A DNA stretch of 64,000 bases, from the NCBI RefSeq assembly GCF_003634775.1, contig NZ_RBXB01000004.1:62001-126000 (forward strand), given 5' to 3'. Numbering within the stretch: the stretch's first letter is position 1; each line of letters begins with the position of its first letter. The notes beneath the pieces were generated by a model, which worked only from the letters and a program-made list of their open reading frames with translations, ran no database searches and was not told the origin of the DNA. Position numbers and translations under genes: made by a program. Shown in pieces: positions 9,146-18,562 of the stretch. The DNA comes from Chryseobacterium defluvii (GTDB lineage Bacteria; Bacteroidota; Bacteroidia; Flavobacteriales; Weeksellaceae).

Positions 9146-10270
9146 ATGTACAAGAGAAACATATTGGCTTCAGAAAAACAACAAGTGACCTATTTAATTA
9201 AAGCAGTTGCTTTTTTTTGGTTGATCACTAAAATATGGAGTTATAAAACCTGGATTACGGACAGGATGTACCCGGTCATTCCGCCATTAGAGTTTTTACA
9301 ATATATTCCCGGTTTTTTACACGAATTCTTATTTGGGTTTTCTCTTTTGGCTTTACTGATGGTCTTGTTTCTTAAAACCAGTCGGTGGCTTCTTATTTCT
9401 CTGTTTTTATCAGAATTAGTAAGCTGTTCACTAGATACTGTAAGGTGGCAACCTTGGGAATATATGTATATGTGTATTCTTTTAGTCACCATCATCAATT
9501 TTCATAAACCTAAAAGCATTGTATTGTTGATGCACATGTTTTTGGTATCGGTCTATCTTTTCAGTGGTTTGCATAAGCTCAATCGTAGTTTTCTTTCTTT
9601 GGCGTGGATGAATATGATCCTTATCGATTTTTTAGGACTGTCAATGGACATTATCCTGAAGTATAAACTCTTTTTCGTTGGATTGATAATTCCTATAGTT
9701 GAGTTGTTTTTAGCTATTTTACTTTTACTGTCAAAATCAAAAAAGAAAATAAGCTATCTATTAATAATTACCCATCTGGTTATTTTAATTGTCATTGGTC
9801 CTTTTGGATTGCAGCATAATTCTGTAGTTTGGTTCTGGAATTTAACTATGATATTTATTTTGCTAATCATTTATGCTAAACCTATTGAACCTGTTACTAA
9901 AAACTTTTGTGCTTTAAATTTCTACTGGCTTATACTTTGGTTTGTACTGCCAATTTTGAGTTTTTTTGGAAGCTGGTATCAATATTTTTCCTTCAATCTG
10001 TATTCTGGGAAAGGAGATCAAATGTATATCTGTTTTTCTGAAAAAGAAGAGGAATTAAAGCCTTATTTTGAACCTGAAACCAATATAGTTTGTAAAGGAG
10101 GGAAATGTATCAATTTACAAAACTGGGCTTTAAGTGAAATTAAATCTGTACCCTTGCCTGAAAATGAAATATATACAAAGATTGCCGCTTACATGAAACA
10201 AAAATATGCCCATACTAAATTGAAAATAATACTGTATAATCCACAGACACAGAAAAGAGTGGGGTTGTAG
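9146..10270 (+). CDS. Multi-pass integral membrane protein (HTTM/DoxX-like)
   Basis: 374 aa with about eight hydrophobic helices in the first 270 residues, then a soluble C-terminal tail of about 90 residues containing a Cys pair (VCKGGKC). The helix pattern and phrases such as SGLHKLNRSFLSLAWMNMILIDFLG recall HTTM (vitamin K-dependent carboxylase-like membrane) proteins, but I see no decisive motif. Its own promoter and terminator-separated context suggest a monocistronic gene. Function unknown. Confidence 0.7.
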   Translation: MYKRNILASEKQQVTYLIKAVAFFWLITKIWSYKTWITDRMYPVIPPLEFLQYIPGFLHEFLFGFSLLALLMVLFLKTSRWLLISLFLSELVSCSLDTVRWQPWEYMYMCILLVTIINFHKPKSIVLLMHMFLVSVYLFSGLHKLNRSFLSLAWMNMILIDFLGLSMDIILKYKLFFVGLIIPIVELFLAILLLLSKSKKKISYLLIITHLVILIVIGPFGLQHNSVVWFWNLTMIFILLIIYAKPIEPVTKNFCALNFYWLILWFVLPILSFFGSWYQYFSFNLYSGKGDQMYICFSEKEEELKPYFEPETNIVCKGGKCINLQNWALSEIKSVPLPENEIYTKIAAYMKQKYAHTKLKIILYNPQTQKRVGL

Positions 10271-10277
10271 CAGATTG

Positions 10278-10892
10278 TTAATCTAAAAATTTACATTCCA
10301 CAAATTGTAATTGCGTTAAAGATTCCAGAATATCATCTTTATGTTTTGTTTTTACTTTGGCCACAATAACAGCTCTTTCCTGTGAATCGAAGGTGACTAT
10401 TTTAGCATCAAATTTCGAAAGCAGGGTAAAGATGGTATTCTGCTGATTAAAGTTGAATTGAATTTCCATCTCAACTTCCAATTCTCTGGCGATGATATGG
10501 GCTACTTCCAAAGTCATTTTTGCAGATTCTTTGTAAGCTTTTACCAATCCTGAAACCCCCAGTTTCGTTCCTCCATAATATCGAACTACAATGACGATGA
10601 CATTGGTGATATCATGGGCTAAAAGTTGATTGTAAATGGGTAAACCAGCGCTCCCGGAGGGTTCTCCATCATCATTGGCACGGTAATTTTCACCATTTAA
10701 ACCGATTCTGAAAGCGTAGCAATGATGGGTTGCTTTCGGATGTTCTGTTCGTATTTTTTCTAAAGCATTTTTCAGTTCTTCTTCATTGCTTACAGGATAG
10801 GCAAATCCTATGAATTTGCTGCCTTTTTCTTTTAATAAGATATTTTCTATAGGCTTTTCTATGGTTTTGTATTCGAACATCATTGATTTCAT
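10278..10892 (-). CDS. YigZ/IMPACT family protein
   Basis: 204 aa. The N-terminal UPF0029 (IMPACT) domain shows KGSKFIGFAYPV, ATHHCYAFRIG, NDDGEPSGSAGLPIY and VRYYGGTKLGVSGLVKAY, all hallmark phrases. The C-terminal ~65 residues form the EF-G domain IV-like DUF1949 part. The family is linked to translation control in eukaryotes, while the bacterial role is unclear. The start may be the internal Met at residue 4 or 5. Confidence 0.92.
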   Translation of the reverse strand: MKSMMFEYKTIEKPIENILLKEKGSKFIGFAYPVSNEEELKNALEKIRTEHPKATHHCYAFRIGLNGENYRANDDGEPSGSAGLPIYNQLLAHDITNVIVIVVRYYGGTKLGVSGLVKAYKESAKMTLEVAHIIARELEVEMEIQFNFNQQNTIFTLLSKFDAKIVTFDSQERAVIVAKVKTKHKDDILESLTQLQFVECKFLD

Positions 10893-10973
10893 GCTTTAAC
10901 TCTGTAAAAGTAATTAAATATACTTTTATAAAAAAAATCCTCAAGATTGAGGATTAACAGGTTTAATTTTGAA

Positions 10974-11180
10974 TTAGTCAGGGCAACCATTAATTAAAAG
11001 TGGATTAGGGTCATAGCAGCAATTTAATGACACGCAAACTACCCATCCTGAAGGGCATTCCTGTGATGAATTCCAAGGTGGTGTATTCTGGCTTGACCAT
11101 GAGCATAAAATTTTAGCATTTCGGTCACCCCCATTGATTTTTGATTGCTCTTTTCTTGAAAGTTTTTTTAGATTTTTCAT
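10974..11180 (-). CDS. Double-glycine-leader (bacteriocin-like) peptide
   Basis: 68 aa from the internal Met. The leader MKNLKKLSRKEQSKINGG ends in a double-glycine cleavage site, matching the GG leaders processed by C39-peptidase ABC exporters. The 50-aa mature part has six Cys (C, C, C, CC, C) and many Pro/Asn/Trp, suggesting a small disulfide-rich secreted peptide. A longer in-frame start at 11246 would bury the leader and is rejected. No transporter or immunity gene is adjacent. Such orphan leaders are common in Chryseobacterium. Activity unknown. Confidence 0.75.
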   Translation of the reverse strand: MKNLKKLSRKEQSKINGGDRNAKILCSWSSQNTPPWNSSQECPSGWVVCVSLNCCYDPNPLLINGCPD

Positions 11181-11286
11181 AGTAATAGGATTTAAATAGT
11201 AATCATTATTCGAACCTAAATTACTTATTTTATTTAAATCAAACAATAGAGAATTTGTTTATTGATAATTTTTATTTGAAAAATAG

Positions 11287-12309
11287 TTAATGAACGTATT
11301 TTTTAATGGTATTATCTCTTAAAGTCAAGATCTCATTGGGAATATGACTGAATTCAGGGGCTTTTGTTCCGCGTTCCAGTTTCAAATTTTCATTTTTAAT
11401 AACGATGGCTTCATCCCAAAGATTGGCGTTGATGAATTGTTGCAGGGTAAAACGGCCTCCTTCAATAATAACAGACTGTATCTGTTCTTTATATAATGCA
11501 TCCATTAAATCGGGTAAGAAGTTTTCTTTTCCAATTTTTACAAACCGGATGTTGTCTGCAGTTTCTTCTTTATGGGTATTGAAAACGATAGTACGGGATT
11601 CCTTATTATAGATTTTGAAATCTTGTGGAACCTTTAAATCAAAATCAATTAAAATTCTCACAGGGTTTATTCCTTCCACATTTCTCACCGTTAAGCTTGG
11701 GTTATCATTGAGAGCAGTTTGTGTTCCAACCAATATAGCATGTTCATCGGCTCTTAATTGATGCACGAATTGATTAACAAGGGTATTTGAAACCGGAGTT
11801 GGCTTAAAATCTTTGTCCAAAAATCCGTCACCGGATTCTGCCCATTTCAAAATAACGTAGGGTCTTTTCTTTTCGTGGTACGTAAAAAATCTTTTATTCA
11901 GTTCAATGCATTCTTTTTCCAAAACTCCGGAAATGACTTCAATTCCGGCATCCTGAATGATCTTTTTCCCTTTTCCGTTTACTTTATCATGGGAATCCAT
12001 TGCTCCGATAACTACCTTTTTAAAGCCAAGTTCCTTGATTTTTAATGCACAAGGAGGTGTTTTCCCATAATGGGCACAAGGTTCTAAAGAAACATAGATG
12101 GTGGAGTCGGGAAGAAGTTCTTTATTCTCAACAGAATTTATGGCATTGATTTCAGCGTGGTTCTCTCCTGCCTTATGGTGATAGCCTTCTCCGATTATTC
12201 TATTCCCATGAACAATCACACTTCCCACCAAAGGGTTGGGGTAGGTTCTGCCCAATGCTTTTCGGGCCAGCTCAATACATCTTTTTATATATAGTTCGTC
12301 CTGCATCAT
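11287..12309 (-). CDS. ribD: Bifunctional riboflavin deaminase/reductase
   Basis: 340 aa. The N-terminal cytidine-deaminase-like domain carries the zinc ligands HAEINAI and PCAHYGKTPPC. The C-terminal reductase domain begins near residue 146 (RPYVILKWAESGDGFL) and includes ADEHAILVGTQTALNDNPSLTVR and IIEGG. It performs the second and third steps of riboflavin synthesis. Both active centres look complete. Confidence 0.96.
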   Translation of the reverse strand: MMQDELYIKRCIELARKALGRTYPNPLVGSVIVHGNRIIGEGYHHKAGENHAEINAINSVENKELLPDSTIYVSLEPCAHYGKTPPCALKIKELGFKKVVIGAMDSHDKVNGKGKKIIQDAGIEVISGVLEKECIELNKRFFTYHEKKRPYVILKWAESGDGFLDKDFKPTPVSNTLVNQFVHQLRADEHAILVGTQTALNDNPSLTVRNVEGINPVRILIDFDLKVPQDFKIYNKESRTIVFNTHKEETADNIRFVKIGKENFLPDLMDALYKEQIQSVIIEGGRFTLQQFINANLWDEAIVIKNENLKLERGTKAPEFSHIPNEILTLRDNTIKKYVH

Positions 12310-12312
12310 ATG

Positions 12313-12350
12313 AAAAAAGCGAAGACAAATTGCTTTGCTTCGCCTTTTTG
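12313..12350 (-). terminator. Terminator between XRE gene and ribD
   Basis: Stem GCGAAG / CTTCGC (12319-12324 with 12338-12343) flanked by A and T runs. Read on the minus strand it ends in six T residues just before ribD. The symmetric flanks make it potentially bidirectional. Confidence 0.6.
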
Positions 12351-12371
12351 TATTTTAAGTTTACCTTTAAA

Positions 12372-12758
12372 TTATTTTGTTTTTTCTTTAATGGTTTTTA
12401 GCTCTTCTTTGAGGCTTTTATTTTCTTCCTTCAGCAGATTGATGTAATCCTGCAGATTTTCCAATATAGAATTTGGAATGTTGTAAGAATTACTATAGAG
12501 AAGGCTATAATGGCTTGAATTTTCGCCTGTAGAATGATTCTCATTATTAATAACAATTTTGCTGTCTTCTTCTTCATAGATATCTTCCAGTGAAACATCT
12601 AAGAATTTGGCTATTTTTTCCCATTCTTCTCTTATAATCTTCACATCGCCACTCTCTTTTCTGCTATAGTTAGACACATCTGTTGCGATGATATCTGCAA
12701 TCTGTTGTTGAGTATACCCCTTCTTTTTTCTTATGGCGCGAAGTTTTTCTTTTTGCAT
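12372..12758 (-). CDS. XRE-family transcriptional regulator
   Basis: 128 aa. Residues 1-60 form a classic XRE helix-turn-helix (LRAIRKKKGYTQQQIADIIATDVSNYSRKE). Residues 95-128 are a Leu/Lys/Glu heptad region (LQDYINLLKEENKSLKEEL), predicted to dimerise as a coiled coil. It is a compact regulator with no sensor domain, common in Chryseobacterium. Target unknown. The next gene in the same direction is ribD, behind a terminator. Confidence 0.85.
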   Translation of the reverse strand: MQKEKLRAIRKKKGYTQQQIADIIATDVSNYSRKESGDVKIIREEWEKIAKFLDVSLEDIYEEEDSKIVINNENHSTGENSSHYSLLYSNSYNIPNSILENLQDYINLLKEENKSLKEELKTIKEKTK

Positions 12759-12792
12759 ATTGGTTTTTTTTACAAAAATGTGAATTTAGTTT

Positions 12793-14601
12793 TTAACTGT
12801 CTCCTGAAATAATATTGTGGAGATTTTGTTTTAAGGTTTCCAAATGGGCCTTCTTGTCATCAATAGTATTGAAAGTATCCATTAAAAGAGGATTTTCTCT
12901 TGACGGATTGTTGAAGAACGATAAATTGTTTTCCAGCTTTACGATTTCAGCTTCTAGATCAGAAATCTGGCTTTTGATTTTTCTGGCTTTATCGGTAAGC
13001 TGGTTTTCAGATAGCCCTTCTTCTTTAAGCTCAAGCTCATTGATCTTGTTTAATTTCAGCTTTTCTCTCAACGTTTTGTTGAACTCTGAATTGATAGAGA
13101 TTTTATCCCTCGGAACTTTTCCTATATTGTTCCATGCTGTTTTTATCGCTTCAATTCTTTCAATGCTTCCTTCTTCATTGGTCACTGTTTTCAGTTCATC
13201 AAGAAGCTCTTTTTTATGCTTGTAATTTTCTTTCCAGTTATCCGTAGAAGCATTGCTTTTTTCTCTGTAGTTATTGAAAAATGCGTTACAGGCATCACGG
13301 AACTCATCCCAGATCTTATTGGTCATGCTTTTAGGAACGTGACCGATTTTTTTCCAGTCGTCCTGAAGCTTTTTGAATAAAGGAACTGCGATGTCCCAAT
13401 CTTCATTGTTCACATTGTCTTTGGCGGTCTGGATCAATTTTAATTTTTCCTCCAGATTAGCTTGCTGAGAACCTTTTAAAGATTTGTAGTAGCTGTTTTT
13501 ATTGGTATTGAAACCTCTTAAGGTTGTTTTGAAATCATTCCAGTTTTGGTTCGATAATTTTCTTGGAACACTTCCGGTTTTTAAAAACTCGGAGCGAAGG
13601 TCTTCCACTTTTTTGATAGCGTTTTGCCAATAATTATGGTTAGGAGTTTCAGAAGGTTCAGAGAGTTTTTTGATCTCCTCAATAATCTGGTTTTTCTTTT
13701 CAAGATTATTATTTTGTTCCGATTCAATAGCTGCAGAAAGCTCTGATTTCCTTTCATGGATTTTATTGGAGATTTCTTTGAATTCTTCCCAGGTCTTTTC
13801 ACGGAATTCTTCAGCTACAGGCTCTGCTTCTTCTTTCCAAAGTTTATGAAGATATTGTAATTCGTTTAATGCTTTTTGAATTACAGGCTCGTTTTCCAAT
13901 TCTTTAGCACGGGCGATGATGTGCTGTCTTTTTTCAAGATTATGACTGTATTCCTGCTCTAAAAATTCTTTATTCAGATCCAGCATCTGATAAAACTGGT
14001 TCAGGTGATGGAAGTAATTGTTATTAAGGATCTTGAATTCCGATTTGGCTACCTGTCCGGCATTAGCCCAGTCTTCTTTGATCTCACGGATCGATTTGAA
14101 CAGGTTGGTACCCGGTTCTGAATTGGTATAAAGGTTTTTAAGCCTTTCAATGATACTTTGGCGGTGATCCAGGTTTTTCTTTTGTTCTTCTTCCTGCTTC
14201 TTTTGAAAATTGTCCTGCTTTTCTCTGAAGATATTTACCAGCGCTGAAAACCTTGCTTGTAAAGGATGTTCATAACTGAAATTTTCAGGAGCGTTTCCTG
14301 CTTCTTCAAACTCATGTTTTTTATCTTCCACTTCATCATGGATGTAATGACTTGCTTTTTCTTTTAAAAGATTGAATGTTTTGAAATTTTCACCAGCATT
14401 GGGAGCGTTGATGATTTTTTCCATTTCTTTTAAAGCATCAGATAAAGAAATGTCCGTATGCACTTGCTCTTCCATATGTTCTGCATCATCTTCATGCAGA
14501 TTTTCATCATGAGAAGCGGTGTTTTCCGATGTTTCTTCTTGCGGTACTTCGTTAGAATTCTTCTTTTCTTCGTTTTCAGAAAGATTGTTTTCTGTAATCA
14601 T
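12793..14601 (-). CDS. DUF349 repeat protein
   Basis: 602 aa, highly charged. The N-terminal ~60 residues are an acidic Glu/His/Asn-rich tail. Several DUF349 repeats follow, each ending in a phrase such as LWKEEAEPVAEEFREKTWEEFKE, DDWKKIGHVPKSMTNKIWDEFRDACN and TAWNNIGKVPRD. The C-terminus is a coiled coil (KIKSQISDLEAEIVKLENNL). No signal peptide, so cytoplasmic. Widespread in Bacteroidota and of unknown function. Confidence 0.88.
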   Translation of the reverse strand: MITENNLSENEEKKNSNEVPQEETSENTASHDENLHEDDAEHMEEQVHTDISLSDALKEMEKIINAPNAGENFKTFNLLKEKASHYIHDEVEDKKHEFEEAGNAPENFSYEHPLQARFSALVNIFREKQDNFQKKQEEEQKKNLDHRQSIIERLKNLYTNSEPGTNLFKSIREIKEDWANAGQVAKSEFKILNNNYFHHLNQFYQMLDLNKEFLEQEYSHNLEKRQHIIARAKELENEPVIQKALNELQYLHKLWKEEAEPVAEEFREKTWEEFKEISNKIHERKSELSAAIESEQNNNLEKKNQIIEEIKKLSEPSETPNHNYWQNAIKKVEDLRSEFLKTGSVPRKLSNQNWNDFKTTLRGFNTNKNSYYKSLKGSQQANLEEKLKLIQTAKDNVNNEDWDIAVPLFKKLQDDWKKIGHVPKSMTNKIWDEFRDACNAFFNNYREKSNASTDNWKENYKHKKELLDELKTVTNEEGSIERIEAIKTAWNNIGKVPRDKISINSEFNKTLREKLKLNKINELELKEEGLSENQLTDKARKIKSQISDLEAEIVKLENNLSFFNNPSRENPLLMDTFNTIDDKKAHLETLKQNLHNIISGDS

Positions 14602-14666
14602 AGCAAATCTTTTATGAGTGGGCGTGTTATCTTGCAGCTAAAAGCCAATTAATGCACTAATTTATG

Positions 14667-15404
14667 TTATTTTTTTTGAAAATTCCAAATTTCCCAAGCT
14701 TTTTCTGCTTGCTGTTCAAGCATATAGTAACCGTTCACAGTTTTTGCTCCTTTTCCGGATGCATTAATGATGAATTGCGTATAGCTGGGGTTGTAGATTA
14801 AATCTATTACCAAGTGTTTGTCAGACAGCCCTTCAAAAGGGAATTTCAGGCAATCATCCACATTAGGAAAAGTACCTACAGGCGTACATTGTACAATAAT
14901 AGGATGCTTTTGTACTGTTGCGGCATCCAAGTTTTCAAAATTAATTTCTGAATTTCTTGCAACCGTTTGGGAAGGAATTCCGTTTTTATCCATAATATAT
15001 TGTACTGCTTTTGCAGCCCCGCCGTTTCCAAGGATTAAAGCGGATGTATGGTGGTTTTTTTTATGGAGCAGCAATGTCTTTTCAAATCCGAAGGCATCCG
15101 TATTGTATCCGGTTTTTTTGCCTTCCTGGATAACGACACAGTTTACGGCACCTATCTTTTCCGCTTCATCGCTTAACTCATCCAGATAATCAATTATTTT
15201 TTCTTTATAGGGAATGGTGACATTAAATCCTAACAGTTGCGGATCAGAAAAGAGACCTTCCACTTCATTGATCTCTTTTAAATCAAAAATATCATAGGAA
15301 ATATCTTTCAGCATAAGCTTCTGAAATTTGTCCCGGAAAAATTTTTTAGAAAAAGAATAAGAAATGTTTCTTCCTATTAAGCCTAGTTTTTTATTGGAAT
15401 CCAT
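14667..15404 (-). CDS. aroE: Shikimate dehydrogenase
   Basis: 245 aa, short for the family but normal for Bacteroidota. Motifs are GLIGRNISYSFSKKFF (substrate site SxS), FNVTIPYKEKII with the catalytic Lys, GAVNCVV, GNGGAAKAV (NADP loop) and YNPSYTQF near the end. It catalyses 3-dehydroshikimate to shikimate in aromatic amino acid synthesis. A terminator just upstream separates it from the endonuclease gene. Confidence 0.95.
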   Translation of the reverse strand: MDSNKKLGLIGRNISYSFSKKFFRDKFQKLMLKDISYDIFDLKEINEVEGLFSDPQLLGFNVTIPYKEKIIDYLDELSDEAEKIGAVNCVVIQEGKKTGYNTDAFGFEKTLLLHKKNHHTSALILGNGGAAKAVQYIMDKNGIPSQTVARNSEINFENLDAATVQKHPIIVQCTPVGTFPNVDDCLKFPFEGLSDKHLVIDLIYNPSYTQFIINASGKGAKTVNGYYMLEQQAEKAWEIWNFQKK

Positions 15405-15420
15405 AGATCAAAAATAAAAA

Positions 15421-15443
15421 AAAGACCGAAGAAATCGGTCTTT
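15421..15443 (-). terminator. Terminator downstream of endonuclease gene
   Basis: Perfect 9 bp stem AAAGACCGA / TCGGTCTTT with a 5-nt loop. On the minus strand it is followed by a T-rich run (15409-15420). Confidence 0.88.
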
Positions 15444-15461
15444 AGATTGATGTTTTTTCTA

Positions 15462-17306
15462 TTATTCTACTATAAATTTTGTAGCGGTTTTATCTGTTTT
15501 AAGAATGTAATTTCCTTTTGTGATATTTCTGAGGATAATTTTGTTGGAATTCTTGAAAGGATTTACCATCACCTGAATTAATGCTCCTGACAGGTCATAA
15601 ATTTCTGCTCGGGATATTGTACTAATATCCTTTCCTTTTACAAACAATTCATTATTTGTTACAGGGTTTGGATAAATACTGAATTGAGGAGCTTTTTCAG
15701 TTTCATGAGTGCCTAATACAGAATTTGGATTGATGATTCCTAAATTATCACACGTATTTTGAGGGAAAGAATTCCATTGAGAAAGAGAAAACGTTGTAGA
15801 AGGATTACTTACGTTTCTTCTTAAAGTAACATCGGCTGCAAAATTAGCTGTTCCTCCGTTAAACGTACCTACAATATCAATAAGAACTCCATTTTTAAAT
15901 AAACCGACAGGATCATTACCGTTAAAGTCTAGCGGAGATCCTCCTAAGCTTAAATTACTGGTGAATGTACAAGTAAAAGCAGCTCCAGAATTGGTGATTA
16001 CAAAAGCGGCTCCGGGTTGAAGAGTTCCGGATAATACTGTTTCATTTAGCCATGCCCCGCTTCCGTTAGCCTGCTTTTTAATGGAATAATTACTAAGGTC
16101 TATAAGGTCTGGGGTAGCATTGGATAATTCAATAGCTTTATTATTTGACGAACCTTCTACATATTCGGAAATATATAATTCATTGGAAGAACCCGTTGAT
16201 GGAGTGTTATTGGTAGTGAAGCTAAGCGGAGCAGAGGTAGGGGACACATTTCCTGCAGCATCTGTAGCTACCACGGTAACCTGATAAGTTGTATTTGGAT
16301 TTAAGCCAATGATATTGATGGAATTAGTTCCGGAACTTCCGTAAAGAACCCCATTGATATAAACGTTGTATCCTGTAACGGCTATGTTATCCGTAGAGGC
16401 AGTCCATGTTATGGTAGCAGAACCTCCTGTGATATTGGACGCTGCCAGATTAAGCGGAGTAGTGGGTGGAGTGGTATCCGGAGTTGTGTTTACATATCCC
16501 CACACATCATGCACCCATTCCGGATGATCAATATATGGGTTTCTGTTCCCTTGGAATGCATAAGCGTTATTATTTCTGTCAATTTCTCTTTGAGAAACAG
16601 GATCTGCATCATGCCAGGCTAAAAGAATTTCCAATTCCCATTGTGTTAAACTTCTTGTTGTTGTTCCGTCCAGCATGTTACCGCTCGTAAAGCCGGGAAC
16701 CTGGTTTTGATATCTGGTTACGAAATAAAAAATCATTCTGGCAATATCACCTTTGAACGCGTTGATCGGCTCAAAGGCCGTCCCGGAATAACCAGGTGTT
16801 GTATTAGGGCCTAATTTAGAGCCGTTTTGAGAAGTCCATGTAGGGTTGGTGACAACTCCGTAAGGATAATCACTTCGCATTCCATTCACTTTTCCATCGG
16901 TAGGTGGAATGAAATGAATATCGTTTTTCATCGGACTTGCCGAATTAAAGAGACTTTGCGGAACAGTATGCTCTCTGTTGTAGCAAGCTCCTTCTGCAGA
17001 ATAATTACCGCATTGGTCTGAGATAATAGTATATTCATAAGGATCGGCTCCGGCAGGATTTTCAGAGTACATATCCAATACTTTCCCATTATTTTCATAA
17101 TAATAGTCACGGTCTGTGGTCTGATATCCAATCCAGAGCCCGTTATATCCCTGGTCACTATGACCGGCCGTAATAATCTCGTTAAGCTTTGTTTTTAATG
17201 CGTAACCCGTTAATCCTGTAGTGCCGTTATAATAACCTGCAGGGATTTGTGCATGGGTATTAATGCATACGAAGCATATCAAAAAAGAAAATAAAATTCG
17301 TTTCAT
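15462..17306 (-). CDS. Secreted endonuclease I with FN3, lamin-tail and T9SS domains
   Basis: 614 aa. Order: signal peptide (to ~19, THAQ); endonuclease I/EndA domain to ~270 with the His-centred core REHTVPQSLF, DIHFIPPTDGKVNGMRSDYP and ERERE-like FQGNRNPYIDHPEW; fibronectin III ~280-365 (LNLAASNITGGSATITWTAS); lamin-tail domain ~375-510 (LYISEYVEGSSNNKAIEL); T9SS type A sorting domain ~540-614 (FSIYPNPVTNNELFV to the end). Likely a surface-exposed or released nuclease that scavenges DNA/RNA. Bounded by a terminator. Confidence 0.93.
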   Translation of the reverse strand: MKRILFSFLICFVCINTHAQIPAGYYNGTTGLTGYALKTKLNEIITAGHSDQGYNGLWIGYQTTDRDYYYENNGKVLDMYSENPAGADPYEYTIISDQCGNYSAEGACYNREHTVPQSLFNSASPMKNDIHFIPPTDGKVNGMRSDYPYGVVTNPTWTSQNGSKLGPNTTPGYSGTAFEPINAFKGDIARMIFYFVTRYQNQVPGFTSGNMLDGTTTRSLTQWELEILLAWHDADPVSQREIDRNNNAYAFQGNRNPYIDHPEWVHDVWGYVNTTPDTTPPTTPLNLAASNITGGSATITWTASTDNIAVTGYNVYINGVLYGSSGTNSINIIGLNPNTTYQVTVVATDAAGNVSPTSAPLSFTTNNTPSTGSSNELYISEYVEGSSNNKAIELSNATPDLIDLSNYSIKKQANGSGAWLNETVLSGTLQPGAAFVITNSGAAFTCTFTSNLSLGGSPLDFNGNDPVGLFKNGVLIDIVGTFNGGTANFAADVTLRRNVSNPSTTFSLSQWNSFPQNTCDNLGIINPNSVLGTHETEKAPQFSIYPNPVTNNELFVKGKDISTISRAEIYDLSGALIQVMVNPFKNSNKIILRNITKGNYILKTDKTATKFIVE

Positions 17307-17354
17307 TTGTAAAAATTGGGCGGTAAAGGTACAAAAAAATGAATACTTAATGTA

Positions 17355-18560
17355 TTAATTTTTAGTAATATACTCTTTACTGATCTTTGAAAAGAACCAG
17401 GAAATGGTAAACCCAAATGTGGCAGCGGTTAGTGCGACGATAAGATAATTTTGACCCACTATTTTTACAGGGAAAGGCAGCGTTTCATTGGCTCTGAAGA
17501 ATTCTGTATAAAGTTGGAAATAGCATAATGCCGTTCCTAAAATTAAGCCGGTAATAATTCCTGAAACAACAATCAGAATGCCGGTGTAGAAATAGGTTTT
17601 TCTCAGATGGCTAAGCGGGAAGCCTAATGAAATCAGGGATCTTGCCTGCTCTTTTTTATCAAGCTGCAAAATGATGATTGCCCCTGCCAAATTGAAGGTG
17701 GTAATAAAAATTACCAAAGCAAAGATCAGATAGATAAAAAGCTTTTCTGTATTGATCATTTTCCAGAAAGCTGCATTTTCTTCCTCCTTGGTTTTAATCT
17801 CGATATTTTTGCCGAAAGAGGAAAGTAATTTTGCTTTTACAATATCTGTATTTTCAGCATTTTTTAACTTGATGACAATCTGATAGGCTGATTTTTTAGG
17901 CAGATCCAAAAGCTCTTCAGCCAGTTCAATGGGAGAAATGATATAATTGTTTAATTGGTCTTTCCCGGGAAAAACTCCCGTTACAAGTATATCTTTTTTG
18001 TTATAGATGTCTTCTTCTTTGCTGATAATGCCGGTTCCGGGCTTAGGCATGAAAACAGTTGCATAGTTCCCTGAAGAAGCAACGGGTAAAGACAGTCTGT
18101 TGTCCAGCGAATTCTCCATTAAGACTTCGTTCGAATATTCAAAGCTGGGATATGTTCCGTAGAAAACATCCTTGTGGATGGGATTTACTTTTATATAAGC
18201 CGAATCTACACCCCTCAGATAAGCAATGTCACCTTTTCCGTTATAGCTGATGTATATTTTTTCTTCAATGACACGGGAAAAACTGCTGACTTCAGGATTG
18301 CTTTTTAAGGCCTCGCTTATTTTGTCAAGGTTTTTGATGGTTTTACCGGTGCTGCTTTTTATCGTAAGATCAGCATGAAGATTGGAAATAAGTTCTTTGT
18401 TGAGCTCTTCCAGCCCGGAAAAAACAGAAATGATTACGAACATAGCAGCCACAGCCACAGTCATAGCCCCTACGGCCAGCCACGTAATAAACGTAACCGC
18501 AGTGCTGCCTTTTTTTGCCAAAAGGTATCGTGATGCTATGTAAAATGCAATGTTCTTCAA
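17355..18560 (-). CDS. ABC transporter permease, LolC/LolE-FtsX type
   Basis: 401 aa. One N-terminal membrane helix (TFITWLAVGAMTVAVAAMFVIISVFSGLE near 22-52), a long periplasmic MacB-like core, then three C-terminal helices (about 275-390), the FtsX layout. The phrase FSGLEELNKELISNLHADLTI and the position beside rbfA are typical of the Bacteroidota LolCE-like permease. Probably drives lipoprotein or lipid release from the inner membrane with an ATPase encoded elsewhere. The start is 2 bp after the rbfA stop. Confidence 0.85.
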   Translation of the reverse strand: MKNIAFYIASRYLLAKKGSTAVTFITWLAVGAMTVAVAAMFVIISVFSGLEELNKELISNLHADLTIKSSTGKTIKNLDKISEALKSNPEVSSFSRVIEEKIYISYNGKGDIAYLRGVDSAYIKVNPIHKDVFYGTYPSFEYSNEVLMENSLDNRLSLPVASSGNYATVFMPKPGTGIISKEEDIYNKKDILVTGVFPGKDQLNNYIISPIELAEELLDLPKKSAYQIVIKLKNAENTDIVKAKLLSSFGKNIEIKTKEEENAAFWKMINTEKLFIYLIFALVIFITTFNLAGAIIILQLDKKEQARSLISLGFPLSHLRKTYFYTGILIVVSGIITGLILGTALCYFQLYTEFFRANETLPFPVKIVGQNYLIVALTAATFGFTISWFFSKISKEYITKN

Positions 18561-18562
18561 AA

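Noticed and set aside
11181-11246. 22-residue extension of the GG-leader peptide
   Set aside because: GG leaders start at the MKNLKKL-type Met. The extension has no family match.
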